This document shows, piece by piece, positions 32,821 to 44,979 of a stretch of DNA of 64,000 nt. Every line of letters starts with the position of its first letter. Position 1 is the first letter of the stretch. The translations under genes and the position numbers were made by a program. Source of the DNA: Phlebotomus papatasi (Eukaryota > Arthropoda > Insecta > Diptera > Psychodidae); the NCBI RefSeq assembly GCF_024763615.1, contig NC_077223.1, positions 15,438,001 through 15,502,000 on the forward strand, written 5' to 3'. The notes beneath the pieces are model-generated. The model did no database searches and had not been told where the DNA came from. It saw only the letters and a program-made list of their open reading frames with translations.

Positions 32821-33773
32821 GGGGAGACTGGGGCACATGTAACCATTTTCGATGCATGCGAATTTGAGGTGATTTTCCAAGGACACCGTGATTTTTTGGA
32901 AAATATTTCTTAGCTCATGTTTTACCCTTGGGTATAGGCAATATATCGAAGGTAATGCGGATGCTGGAAAACAATTGAGTTTTCCATAAAAATAAAATTT
33001 GTGTCCCTGTGCATTTTTTTCTTTTCACAAAATACCTGGGGTAGAAGTAACCACTTTCTGGGGAGGATGTAAACACCTTTTTTCCCACCCTTGAAATTAA
33101 CTTTGCACCACTCTCGATTATTTTAATTACTTAAGAGATATATAAAGACTGTATATTATTCAAAAAATCATGACACTTTTTACAAAGAATAATTAAAATA
33201 GCAAAAAAACTAAAAGCATGCATATCAAAGACATTTTTCAATGGATTTTCCCCATATTTTGACATCATGTGACTTTTTATTTAACACAGCGCCACCAATT
33301 TTTTTCGTAATCTATGAATTATAGATATTTCGCATGAAGGTCAATTTCCCGCTCTTTTACCTACTCATTTTGTGAAATTGAAATTGCCTGATTACATCTA
33401 CCCCAAATGCTGTTTTCTGACCAATTATTAATTCTTTTGAAATAATGAGAATCTCAATTTGTCTAGTAAATCCATAAATATAATCCTAAAAGATGTAGGA
33501 AAGAACTGGTATTGCTACATTTCGATTATTTTACACAGTTTTTAATTCCCAGGTGGAAATCCAAATGACCAAAATAATTGAAATATCAAAATTTTCGGGA
33601 AAAATGATTTTTATTTTTAAAGTATTAGGATTTTATTGACCAATTCTTCTGTGGACATACATCCCCGTGGTATCTATGAATGCTTATGGGTTTCATCCTC
33701 TGGAGTCTTAAAATTAATGAAAAAAATTACAGTGTTTACATCTACCCCAGTTTACTACTGCCCCAGTTCCCCC
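32821..33773. mobile_element. TA-flanked element, GGGGAGACTGGGGCACATGT ends
   Basis: Left GGGGAGACTGGGGCACATGT, right ACTACTGCCCCAGTTCCCCC. TA is at 32819-32820 and 33774-33775. The subterminal words TACCTGGGGTAGAAGTAACC and TTTACATCTACCCCAGTTTA are complementary. 953 bp, no surviving frame. Confidence 0.75.
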
Positions 33774-34022
33774 TAAGACGTTTGAGCTAAAATATTTCTG
33801 GCCACCTTAACAAGATTCGAAGTCAGGGTTCTTGCATTATACAGCTAGCGTTCAATTAAAGTTTGAATTTCTTAGAGCTTGAATGGAAGTGGTAATATCA
33901 GGACCTCCCATAAGGTAGCTCTCTGTTTTAAAATTATTATCTTACATCTTTTACATGGAATTTAAAATGAGGATCTTAAGAAAAATATCTGAAAGGTGAG
34001 AATTGGGGTGATTTTCTTGATA

Positions 34023-34270
34023 GAGGGTATCTCCGGTAATCGCTAGCGAAAAAGTTGTCACCCTAGGAAAACACTTTTTTGTCTTGCCCGTTTTGCCCAA
34101 AAAGTATTTTCTTCTTAGGGTGACAACTTTTTCGCTGGGGATAACCGGTGGTACCCCCTATCAGAAAATCGCCCTATCTCTCGTCGTTCAGAAATTTTTG
34201 GGCAAGACCAAAAAAGTGTTTTCCTCTTAGGGTGACAACTTTTCCGCTGGCGATTACCGGAGATATCCCC
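34023..34270. mobile_element. TA-flanked foldback element with a third arm
   Basis: Left arm GAGGGTATCTCCGGTAATCG then AAAAAGTTGTCACCCTA and GGAAAACACTTTTTTG. Right arm CAAAAAAGTGTTTTCC... TTAGGGTGACAACTTTTCC ... GGCGATTACCGGAGATATCC then CC. TA is at 34021-34022 and 34271-34272. A third copy of the right arm (TTAGGGTGACAACTTTTTCG...GATAACCGGTGGTACCCCC) lies at 34116-34161, so the left arm can pair with either. Confidence 0.8.
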
Positions 34271-35078
34271 TATTAAGAAAAATACTTAGACTAGATTTAA
34301 GACATTTTAACGATTAAAAGTTTTGGAAACAATTCTTGATATCGGGGTACAAAAATCATGCTTTGATAAAGACACAATGATAAATTTGTACATATGTGTA
34401 TTTGATAAAAAAAAACTGTTGTAATATATACATTTAATTTAATTTACATTTAATCTTACACAGAGTAGCATAAATTAGATGGAATTCAACTTGAGGTGAA
34501 ATTATTTCCTTGTTTCCAGTGATCTTGTGGCCTTGCCATGGTGAATATTTTATCATGTCATTAATTGAGTCATGTGGTCTGAAAAATTATGTGGTTGTCA
34601 TCTTTTCCAAATGGTGAGTTGAATAATACATTTTCCATGTCGATAACAAGAGTCTACCTGTTTGATAAAAAAAACGTTAGTGGTGTAGGGTTATTTTCGG
34701 GGGTAGTATTACTGAGGGGATTGGATCAATTTAGTGCGTGATCTCAGAACTAATTCATTTTGCTGATAGAAGATCTACGGTCAATATTTCATTCATGATT
34801 TGTTGTCAGTCTCACATGGTCATTGAGTGGTGCTGCTCTCCAATTGGGAGAGATCATTTTCTCATCTCTCTTTGACCAATTGAATCTGTTGCGGGATCCC
34901 TTCCTCTTCGCGCACCAAGTCAACCGATGGAACAGAGACCAGTGAAATGTCTGTCCAAGTGGATCACACAGGTCAAGTACAGTTGAAAGACAACTTATCT
35001 CTCCACGCGTCGTGAGATCTTTCTTTGTGTGAATAATTTCTCTACGCACCGAATCTACCAGTAAAGAAAAAAAAAGTA

Positions 35079-35314
35079 ATGAAGAAGGGAATTCTGATCG
35101 ATAAGACCTTCTTAGTGTGCTTATCACTTATATTTACCACCACCTCGCAATCATTGACTCCCCGTGTACCTAGATCCATGAAAGAGAGGTCACTATTTGG
35201 AGAAAAAGTCCCATATTTATTTGTCTCTTTCACTGTGAGACAAAAAACGTCTCTTCGTCGATCACACGTTCAGAACACCTTTGTTAGCTCTTTTTCTTCA
35301 ATGCATTCAACCAG
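35079..35314 (+). CDS. Possible first exon with signal peptide (tentative)
   Basis: ATG at 35079 opens a frame starting MKKGILIDKTFLVCLSLIF and then TTTSQSLTPRVPRS. This has a basic start, a hydrophobic core and small residues before a plausible cleavage site. After 78 codons there is a donor-like ACCAG|GTGATC just before the in-frame stop, so it could be spliced. Against this, the start context is poor, other long frames overlap it on the minus strand, and I recognise no family. It lies 0.7 kb upstream of the better-supported exon at 36025 and may just be that gene's upstream region. Confidence 0.2.
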
Positions 35315-35426
35315 GTGATCTCGCGATCAAATCGACTTTATGCACTCGCACATACAGAAACCTACATACAGTGCTCTCTGTCGCACATTTAAACCACTCG
35401 TGAAGCGTCACACCTGTACTCTCCAG

Positions 35427-35428
35427 GT
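35427..35428 (+). promoter_or_regulatory. Candidate splice donor, non-coding 5' exon
   Basis: CTCTCCAG|GTAAAG is a strong donor match on the + strand, about 600 bp before the ATG at 36025. It could end a non-coding first exon. The T-rich or AG acceptor it would need before 36025 is not obvious, so an alternative upstream exon is also possible. Confidence 0.25.
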
Positions 35429-36024
35429 AAAGACATTCAGTCAGATTTCTTAGTCATTCGAAGGATATTGCGCAGACTGAACGCACTGATCGCGGTGCGA
35501 TAGCTCTTGCTCTGTTCTTTCGCCCTAAAGATTTGACTTTTAGTCTCAAACGTATTTATCCAAATTTTGGAAAAGAACTTTGTTTAAAACTCTTTCAACG
35601 AAATAATTTTCAATTGTGGGTGTTTGCTGAAATTATCTCGGTGATTAATTTAAAGTGATTAATTTCATTAAGAAAAAAATCAAAAATATGGAATTCTATG
35701 TGAACAATAATTTTGCATCAGAGGAGAGTGTTGAAGAACAAAATTAAAAGAATAATTTTCTATCAGAGGTGGCTTTATCAAATAATAAATACTCAGTTTT
35801 TTGTTATTTTGCTGGAAAATCTGTGCTGAAATTGTGACTTGATTTAGTGATCCTCTAAAGAAGTTGATAAACATTTTTCTGTAAACACTTTATGTGCTGA
35901 ATACTGAAGAATTCAAAATAGTGCTATTTTAAGGCAATACTGGCCTAAACCAAGGAAATAAACTAAAAGAGAAAAATACTCGAAATTTGTGCTCGAAGGA
36001 CCAAAAAAGACCAATCCAATTACA

Positions 36025-36068
36025 ATGGAGTCTGATGGGGAGCATGAAAATGGATTTACCACCTACAA
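36025..36068 (+). CDS. Probable first coding exon of an unidentified gene
   Basis: The sequence ATTACAATGG gives a good insect-type initiation context. The frame reads MESDGEHENGFTTY and then AA|GTAGGT, where the GT at 36069-36070 falls directly before an in-frame TAG. Translation past the exon would stop at once, as expected for a short first coding exon. The acidic, hydrophilic peptide resembles the cytosolic N-termini of many receptors, transporters and nuclear factors and does not identify the family. No second exon could be recognised in the remaining 28 kb. If real, the first intron is very long and the rest of the gene lies to the right, perhaps outside the window. Confidence 0.35.
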
Positions 36069-36070
36069 GT

Positions 36071-39000
36071 AGGTTCCTAATAGATTTCTATCCCTTATTT
36101 TCTAAATCAGTGATACCCAAGTGAAGAAAAATTCATTTTGCGTGCAACTTCTCCTGTGAAAAATTCATTTTCCGTCGGCAATGTAAATTGTTGGTGATTT
36201 CTTGGCCAATTTCTTGTTAAATTAAATATAATGTACATCTTTTTGGTTTGAAAATTAAAAACAACAAAGGTGTTGCTTGTCGGTTTTACCTGAATTGTAA
36301 TACGTCTGTCTTGTCACGGGTGATGATTTTTTAGCAAAGTGGATGTCGTAAAAAGTCAATTATTTCCCTTTAAAAAAAAAACTTGAGCGTTCCTCTCACT
36401 CATCCGTTGATGATCGTCTTGTGGAACACAACTAAATACAAATTACTTATTCAGCACTCTCCTTGTCCAACTTGAGACACTTGGGTCTTAGCTCAAAGAA
36501 CAAAGTTCTTTTTCTCAAAATATTTAAATGTATTGAAGGAAAGGTTCAAAGTCTGAGTTTGGTTTCTTAGTGTGTTCCATTCGAGTTATACAGGGTGCGG
36601 CACACTAAAGTGAATTTTAATATTATTTTGAATGTAAAAATCAATTAATTCACTTTAGGAGATCAAGAAATTTTATAGTGAGGTGATACCCCTTTTGAGC
36701 ATATCCGTTTTTGCCATTTTCACATTACTCATGCACTTCTGCTGAATAATAAATTTAAAATAATAATAATTTTTCAAGTTTGATCAATAATAAGTTTTTG
36801 CATTATTTTAATCTTAAAATGACGAAGACAATTCCAGAATAGGTTACTGACGAATCTTAATTTTTCAAATTTTATTAATTCATTGTGATAAGCTTTGAAA
36901 TTAAGAGTTCAATGGCCAAATGTTACTTAAAGATTTGGGATGAACCAAATTGTAAACGGCTAATATTTTAGTATTTAACTTTTAGAATAAATATTTTAGA
37001 ATTTTTAAAATTTTGAGGTGATATTCTGGAATATACAAGAACTTATTAAAATGAAAATAATCTCTTATAAGTGATTGCCATAAGGGACTTAAATTACTTT
37101 AGGACGTTCTGAAACCCTAATCTTAAAAAAAATACTCATAATCTTTACAGTAGAATCCTAATAGGACTTCTAATACCAATTCGTATCCTAAAGATATATC
37201 TCAGTTAGATCACTAAAAGAAGCAGGGGCATGACATTTCCTATGTTTCTCATATGCTTCTAGCGAGCCGAAAAAAAAATTGAGTTTATTAGCTGTTTTAT
37301 GTCATTGTAGAATGAATTAGCAAAAAATACTAATATAAAATAAAAACCAATTTAATAACGAAGAGGCAACCGAAAACCCTAAATTGCCAATCTACGTAGT
37401 TTTGGAGATATCTTGTGAAATGTGTACGAAAACAAGGAAAAAGATTCACTAAAACTGGTCGCATTTTTCAGAGCTAATGTCACCCCCCCCCCCCCCCCCG
37501 AAAAAAAGAATAAAAACAGAAGCTTAACTATATAAAATTTACCCCTATATAAATTTTCTCTATGAATTAGAGGATTATAAAATATAAAAAACAAACATAT
37601 TTAGTCGGATTGAAAACCAAAAAAAAATCATATATTTAATTTTTAAATAGTTCTTTATTCTAAATTGCGGAATAAATCCCTCATGCTTCAAAGTTTTAGA
37701 GTATTCGACAGACATTATAAAATTCCTGTTCTCAAATTTGTGAGAAATTGATAATTTTTTAATCTTTTGTATATAATTTTGTATTACTATTACTAACATT
37801 GAAAAACAAGAAATATTAAAATTTGTATAGAGAGTAGTCCCCGGTTCAATCTTATGTCGAGTTATGAATTTTCTTTGTTTCGATCCTGATGAAGATTTAG
37901 GATTAAGTTGTCAAACATCCTAATTGATAATTTTTGAAACTATAAACATAAATTCCCTTTGATTCTCTATTCAAAATAAATCAAAATTTTGCTCGACAGT
38001 CTTAAAACTTTGAAATTTTTGTAAATCGATCTTATATTTAAAAGTTTTCAAAAAAAAAATAATTTTATTCGTATTAAAATTTAATATATTTTAGATGTAG
38101 ATTTTATTATTGGTCTTAAAACGGTGCAAATTAATACAATTCAATTTCAATTTATTTTTAAGTCTTTACGTTCTTTAATACTCGGTGAGTCTTTTGCCAT
38201 CTTAGTGGTAATATCAACCTCTGGAACAAAATGATGGACAAGTTGCTCTAGGATTGTTTGTTTTTCTTAACATTTCTAATTATTTAGCTTTATATTCTTT
38301 TTTTAAAACCATTAGAATAAAAAACGGTAATTCAGAATAACTTCTAATTCAGAATTTTGAGATTTTTTCACTGTTCCAGAGGTCAAATTCTTCAAAATAT
38401 TTAACCAGTCACTACTGGTTACTGGTTACTGTCTATTTCGTTTGTGGATTACCTGGTTAATCAAAAATTTAGCCACGATCAAAATTAATTATCTCGTACA
38501 ACACTCCATTTTATATTAATCCTAAACACTTTCCCGTCTTTTAAGCAGTCAGACAATATTTTTTTTGTAAAATATATTAACCAGGATACCTTTCAGATCT
38601 TAGGATTTGAAAAAATATCAAAATTGAAAATTGAAAAAAATTAATCCGAATTACCACATTTTACCCTAGACTTGTTCTTTCCGTGGTAGTTCCTCCAAGG
38701 CCTTACTGATGTGAAATTTGATTTAAAAATATTACTCTTCAATTTATTTATTCTATTTTATTTTCTAAATTTTCTTAAAATTTCTAATATTGTTTATAGA
38801 AAATTTATCAACACCACTCTGTACTTGAATACACTAAAAATTTCAACTTTTTGGGGGAGTTTGGTTGTGCAAAGTGACGCTGTAATTGCTTCTTTATTCA
38901 AATTGTGTGTTTGCGTCGTGAAGAAATAAAAAGACTTTTAAGACATCAGACATCGAAAAAGAGTGTCGAGGAGAGAATATCAGAGAAATCATTTGGCATG

Positions 39001-39957
39001 ACGTTGGTGTTTCCACGCATAACCTCCCTTCTTTACAAATCCAAAAAAATAAAGAGTTTCATTTTTCACTAATTTCTTGAAATTTTTGCTAAAGCCCCTT
39101 ATGCTTCTAAAAGAATCTCCCAATTGTGTCAAGGAAATGCAAATCAGCGAAAAAGAGCACAAGCATCAACGAAAAAATGTTAAATTACTCCACTCTGTGT
39201 TAAATGTGTAATTGAGTAGAAGTGACTTACAGTGGATTTTTTCTCATATTCCCTTGAGTCTAAAATGGTGGTAAATTATCGTAATAAATCATTATTTCTT
39301 ATCTACAGCATTCACAGAGTGACGAGCTATGAAAGTGTTGAACGATTTATTAATTTCTTTAATCTTTCTACCACCGCTTCACGCGTGTTTGAAAAGTTAG
39401 AAAAGTGCCTCATTTTAATTCAACAAATTTCTTTCCTTTTTAGTTATTTACCATTCACCCTTTTATTTTGATATCACGCCACAAAGAACAGTCCCTTTTC
39501 CAGGGAACAAATTTATCCATTTACATTTTGGACGATGTATCCGACGGAAATGTTGATTGCAATCGGAAATGAATGAAATATCACTTCTAAATTTCTTTTT
39601 TTCCCTCAGTTGAGCAAAAGGAATACCTTCCTGGCTTACATATGACAATCTTAAGTTTTTGATGGCCTTTTTGCCCTGTATGGTTCCTGTAAATGTTCCA
39701 CCTAATTAAAATAATGCATTTCATTGATATTTTAATGTGTTTATGATAAATTCATTGCTCTTTTTAGGGTTATAAGCACCTCTTTGTTACCAATTCTTTC
39801 TTTAATGTTTGCTGTACGGAAGGGCTTTATGGGATACCCCTTCGGTTATTGTGAATGCCTTTGACTTTTTCGGTTCATTCAGAGATTAACAGGATATGTC
39901 TAATTGATTTATAAAAATTCTGCATTACCATATCTGTTAATTACTTTTTGTTAATTA
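36071..39957. other. No supported gene; contains a C17 run
   Basis: AT-rich, possibly intron of the gene starting at 36025. It includes an uninterrupted run of 17 C (37483-37499), unusual in this base composition. The frames at 38711-38929 and 39232-39471 are compositionally biased and unassigned. Confidence 0.4.
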
Positions 39958-40148
39958 GGGGAAACTGGGGCACCACCGTACACGGGGTAGCACAGAACAC
40001 TGCGACTTATTAATTAGATATTGAACTTCAAAGGGATACTATATAGGGATACTTGTCCACTTAAGAACTGTGCGTCATATTCGAAGTACTTTAGAAATGA
40101 AAATCTCTGTTCGGTGCTACCCCATTTTTGGTGGTGCACAGTTTCCCC
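39958..40148. mobile_element. TA-flanked MITE, GGGGAAACTGGGGCACCACC ends, short form
   Basis: Left GGGGAAACTGGGGCACCACC, right GGTGGTGCACAGTTTCCCC, TA at 39956-39957 and 40149-40150. Inner repeats CGGGGTAGCACAGAAC and GTTCGGTGCTACCCC extend the hairpin. It is a 191-bp relative of the 741-bp element at 12454. Confidence 0.8.
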
Positions 40149-40856
40149 TAACCTTTCTTTCAAATAAGTTTTAAAAAATAGGATTTGGTATACATGAACA
40201 CCACAGGATAAAATTCTATTCAAAAAAATTATAAAGAATAAGCTTTCTGAAATATTTGCCTTTTAAAATTTGAAACAAGTTGAAATATAATTTTACAAAA
40301 TTTGGGATTAGAAGTGAAAAAAGTAATTTGAAAATATGCATGATGATGTTCTTAAGAAAACATAGAAATAGAACTTAGATTTTTGTGGCTCTTTTTAAAC
40401 TAAAGTCTATGTAAAACTATCAAAACCAACCAATAAAGGTTCAGCTCACAATTCTTGTAATCAAATTATGGATTAAGAGGGAAAGACATCTCTTGATAAA
40501 TTTATAATGTTTTGAATGATGATAGAATTTTCCACGACATTTCTTTTGCCTTATCGGAGATCAAATTTTGATAACTGAATCACTAAGTAGAATTATTACG
40601 AGATTTTTTTTAAAGATAGAATCAGGGGCGATCGTCGTGATAATCTGTCCATAAAAAATAAAATTACTTAAGTTAATAAAGGAGAAAAATTTAAAGTAAT
40701 AGTGGGACTCAAACAGTTTAAACATTTGAAAAGTTCAAATTTTGTTTAAGTTTAAATAAATTTGTAAAGCTAATGAATAAGAGAGACCGGAGCAGGATTA
40801 GGAAAAAAAATGAGTTTTTCTTTTCTTATAAATTTGGGAAAAACTTAATAAAACTA
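40149..40856. other. No supported feature
   Basis: AT-rich sequence without notable frames or repeats. Confidence 0.4.
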
Positions 40857-41073
40857 GGGGGAGGTGGGGCTACTTTGAGATGTGGGGCTAGATTGTTATA
40901 CGACTACTTCGCCTATTTCTAAATTAAGTTGATCCTTATAATAATTTTGTTTAAATCCACAACTATTTTGTCCATCCAAATTACATCATGTTAAAACCCA
41001 GTTTCCATTAGAAATATGAGAAAAAATCGTATAACAATGTAGCCCCACAGCTCAAAGTAGTCCTACCTCCCCC
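40857..41073. mobile_element. TA-flanked MITE, GGGGGAGGTGGGGCTACTTTG ends
   Basis: Left GGGGGAGGTGGGGCTACTTT, right AAAGTAGTCCTACCTCCCCC, TA at 40855-40856 and 41074-41075. This is the complete copy of a family also found as fragments at 640-812, 50028-50107 and 54117-54325. Confidence 0.85.
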
Positions 41074-41681
41074 TAGACTGACAAATATTTCAATAGATAG
41101 GAAGGGAGTTAATTAGTCTGAAAAAATAGTAGATTGCTCAATATTTTTGAAAAACTATAAGGCAAAAAACAAACGAGCAGTAAAAAATTCAAAATGGGCA
41201 GTAAAAAATTAAAAATGAGCAGTAAAATATGTAATTATGATCATTAAAAAACTTAAATCTTAAAAAAAAATGAGTTTAATTTGTATAAATTATTAAATAT
41301 TTAATATTGTTGCAGATAGAATGGAAAGCCCTTTATTATCGCTTTGCCAAAATTTGGACGATAATATCACTGTTTCAAATTTTGTTGTTACTGCTCAATT
41401 TTAACTTTTTACTGCCCATTTATACAATGCCAAACTATAATACCCTACTGTCTAATTCTGTCCAGATATCCCCTACCTGTCATTTTTTGAGACAGGTTTA
41501 TTAACTAAGGACTTCATACTTAGATAACTTCAAAGCTCAAACCAGTAATATAAGCAGCAATTTGAACAAAAAACGAGTTTACCTATTGCAGTCGTATTTA
41601 GGTTTACATACCCTGTATCAATAAAACTTTTTGTAGTTGATTCAACTAAATTGTCCAGTAGAAAAATTGTGTGCCTTTATA

Positions 41682-42409
41682 CACTCTTAGAAAAGTTTAG
41701 ACGTGATTACTAATGAAAATTAGTTGTTCGGGCGATTATTATCAAATCTACTTAAAATAGTTCTTATATTCTTAAAACATTATACTCATAATAAATTTAT
41801 TAGTAGTGAGAATATAAGACAATATTTACGTGGATAAGTTGCGGCAATTATTTCATAATGCTTTCATACAATTATATTTGCTTGTGTTAATTAAATGAAA
41901 TCATTATCCCAACTAATATTGGTCACTAATTCCTTTTAGTTCTCACAACCAATGTAAATAGATGGGCCTATATTTTCATAAAGTTATGACTACTTTTCCA
42001 ATAGTAAAGAGTGGTTTTTATTTTAGTAATGCGTTGAAGCTCTTTCGAATTTTAAGCAACTAATAAGAAATATGCATCACAATGAATGCTATATAGTAAC
42101 CACAACTAATATGATATAGTTATTACAGCCAATAAGATGGGTATCAACCCCATTTATTTAGTAATTGGAACTAATATGTTATAGTACCCATTACTATTTT
42201 GATTTAGTTGTGATAACTAAATGAAAAGGATACTTTAACTAACTGTGGTCAACTATTTCATTTAGTTACCCAAACTAAATATATAGTTGGGTCTATATTT
42301 ACTATATTTTATAGTTCTAATAACTGCATATGAGCTTTCATTCATTCATTCATTTTCAACCGCTTATCCCTATTGGGTCGCTTGTACGAACTAATTTTTT
42401 CTAAGAGTG
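41682..42409. mobile_element. TA-flanked element, CACTCTTAGAAAA ends
   Basis: Left CACTCTTAGAAAAGTTTAG, right CTAATTTTTTCTAAGAGTG, TA at 41680-41681 and 42410-42411. The interior repeats variants of ACTAAT..ATAGT words. Close to the right end sits CATTCATTCATTTTCAACCG then CTTATCCC, the retroposon-like tail also seen at 8929. Confidence 0.75.
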
Positions 42410-42411
42410 TA

Positions 42412-42639
42412 GGGGGAAGTGGGACACCTTTGAAATGAGGCACCTTTAAAATTGGGCTTTTTTCTCTTTTTCTCTTTATTTTTAATTAAAAATCGTCCCT
42501 TTTCTTAATATAATTTAGCTCCATAAACTATAATTGTGAAGCTAAATTACATTATGACAAGCCTTAATTCCTTTTAAAAATGGGAGAAAAATGTCGATTT
42601 TTTAAAGTTACTAAAATTCTAAGGTACCCCACTGCCCCC
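42412..42639. mobile_element. TA-flanked MITE, second GGGGGAAGTGGG(G/A)CAC copy
   Basis: Left GGGGGAAGTGGGACACCTTT, right GGTACCCCACTGCCCCC, TA at 42410-42411 and 42640-42641. Same family as 155-352. It begins exactly at the TA that ends the neighbouring element. Confidence 0.8.
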
Positions 42640-42641
42640 TA

Positions 42642-44549
42642 GTATTATATTAGACGGAAGTAGAACACGGTTTTGAGCTCCTATTGGTTTGGAAACACAA
42701 AAAACTCAAAAGTGTAAAATTTAATCAATAAATGGCCTAACTGCAACAAGTTCATGCATAAAGATTTTTTTATAAACGATGTCTGGTTACAAAAATTGCA
42801 TATTTTGGTACTTTCTTGCACCCTGAAAAAAGAAATATGATTTTATTTCTAAGATATTGGTTTTAATGCTCAATTTTAGGATAGTACTATTATTATGTTC
42901 TTAAAACTAGTGAAATTGCATTTAGAAGTCATTGAATTATATTTTCTAAAGATCTCTAGTTTATTTCCATCACCGTTCTATCTTCGAAAACTGGCAGATT
43001 TCGTAAAAACCGACGGACGAATGGTCACGAAATATTTTCCCACATGCAAGAGTTTGATATTATAAATTTAATTAAGTTCTATTTGAGGTGAATTGAATTT
43101 ATGGATACTGGTGAGGTAGTTATCCAGCTGTTTGGATCGCCAGAAGTACCATAAAATATCAAATTTAATTTAAGCAGTAATTTGTGAAAGAAGGAATATC
43201 GAGAAATATATCTAATGCGACCAATTAGGTTGTTAAAGTTAAATATTGTTGAGAAAAGCGTCTTTTGATATTTCATTGGTGCTCTACTCAAGTGTGGGTG
43301 TCTCGATCACTCCTCATCTGTACAAATAAACGTGTAGGTTCTCTTATTAATTAAACAACGGAAGCGAAGATTTCCATTGAGTGATTTTGATTTATACAAT
43401 TTTAATCACAAGCTGTGATCGCAGTAGAAATATCTACCAGTTATAAAAAAATTTATGATTGTCTCAATATAGTGATGTTTGGTATATTTGCACGTATTCG
43501 TTCTTAATTTTTATCTTGTGGGCACTAATAGCGTGCATTTCTAAATTAATTGACTTTTCTGGCATTTAGAGATCTTGCCAGTTTTGGTGATCCAGGGTCT
43601 CTACTTTATATGAATTTTATACATAATTTTATGTTTAATGAAGCTCTTGATACAACAAATAAAAGTTGATATCGAATCTTAATTTATGACTGAAAGGACT
43701 GCTTTTTTGTCCGATATTGCGTATGTTTTTTTTTACGAAATACTTTTATGAGATAGATCTGCCGACACTCTATAAGCAAAAAGATTAAAACTTCATTTGA
43801 TATTTGTGATGAACCCACAATAAATTCTAAGTCATTCTGTTTGGTGTTGCTGCGCCCAGAAGGAGTGCGAGCTGCTGGAAAAAAATGCCCTGAGAAGTCG
43901 GAATAAAAAGGTTGACAGTCGAAGGATAGATGTCAAGGGGCTTTGATGAATTTAAGATAAATCCGCGAGTAGACGAATGAGGCAAAATAAAATGGGTTGC
44001 AGACAAAATTCTCCTGGCCCAAAAGACTGATCTCACGGGGTCTATGGTCCGGGGAGAGATTGCGATCTCTCCCGTGTGACAATTAAGTAGCGAGCAAGGG
44101 GCATGTCACTGGTACATATAGAACACAAATTTTACAAATATGACAAATATTTTGCGAATATGGCGAATATTTTTCGAATATTTAGAATTTTTTGAATATT
44201 TCGCGAATATTGCATTCATTTGGCTATGCTTGTTAAATACGAATATTGAACCCTAATTGAATACCTATTTATGAGCATCTCTCAGAGCGCCTGACACCCG
44301 AATTCTCAATAATGGAATAATTTTTCCTGGCAGATACAACCAACGTTAGGACGGCAATGGACGTGGACGTTTGTTACTTATTTTCATTACCATATGCTAC
44401 CACACTACGCTTTCAACAGATTTGTGTCTCAAAAAGTCAGTTCCTTTGAACTGATCTAAATTTTCTCACAAAATTGATTTGAGCCTAGATCCTTTGCATA
44501 ATAAAGCAAACTTCTTTAATTCATACTTCTTCAAGAGTCAGTAGAATTA
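42642..44549. other. No supported gene; GAATATT-rich patch near 44140-44215
   Basis: The patch repeats (C)GAATATTT/ACAAATAT words. The minus-strand frames at 43079-43291 and 43827-44036 lack recognisable domains. Confidence 0.35.
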
Positions 44550-44977
44550 GGGTAAGTGGGCCAAATTTCGGCATAGTTGCATGCGAGCGCCAAAGTCTCA
44601 AGTTTGAAATGTAATATCTTTAATAGAAATTGATTTTTTTCATTCCTTCTACTTAAGGAGTGTTGCTTAGAACATTGTAGAAAGTTTATCGTCTTTATTT
44701 ACTTTAAAATCATTCTTAATACATTTTAAAATGAATAAAAATGTAGACATAGCTTTGGTGCCCTATTTCGGCCACCTTCATTCTCATAGTTCCTTAGCCC
44801 TTTGGGAATTCTTCCAATGTCTTTTTCACGTCATTTCGTTTGTCGAAGCTACATTTTTTGTTATTCTTTTGCATTGCATAATCTCTAGAGTATGTAAAAA
44901 CTAAAAATTCATGGAAATTCGAGAAATAAAAAAGTTGGCCGGAATTGCAAGCAGGCTGGAATTTGGCACACTTATCT
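44550..44977. mobile_element. TA-flanked element, GGGTAAGTG(G)GCCAAATTTCGG, copy 2
   Basis: Left GGGTAAGTGGGCCAAATTTC, right GGAATTTGGCACACTTATCT, TA at 44548-44549 and 44978-44979. Near full-length match to 22917-23345 in the same orientation. Confidence 0.8.
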
Positions 44978-44979
44978 TA

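Noticed and set aside
34789..35127. 112-codon minus-strand frame
   Set aside because: Overlaps other long frames on both strands in a GC-richer patch upstream of 36025. There is no domain and nothing to distinguish it from chance.
36580..36620. ACAGGGTGCGGCACACTAAA as a mariner or Tc1 terminus
   Set aside because: Resembles transposon ends of the ACAGGGTG type, but no complementary end was found nearby.
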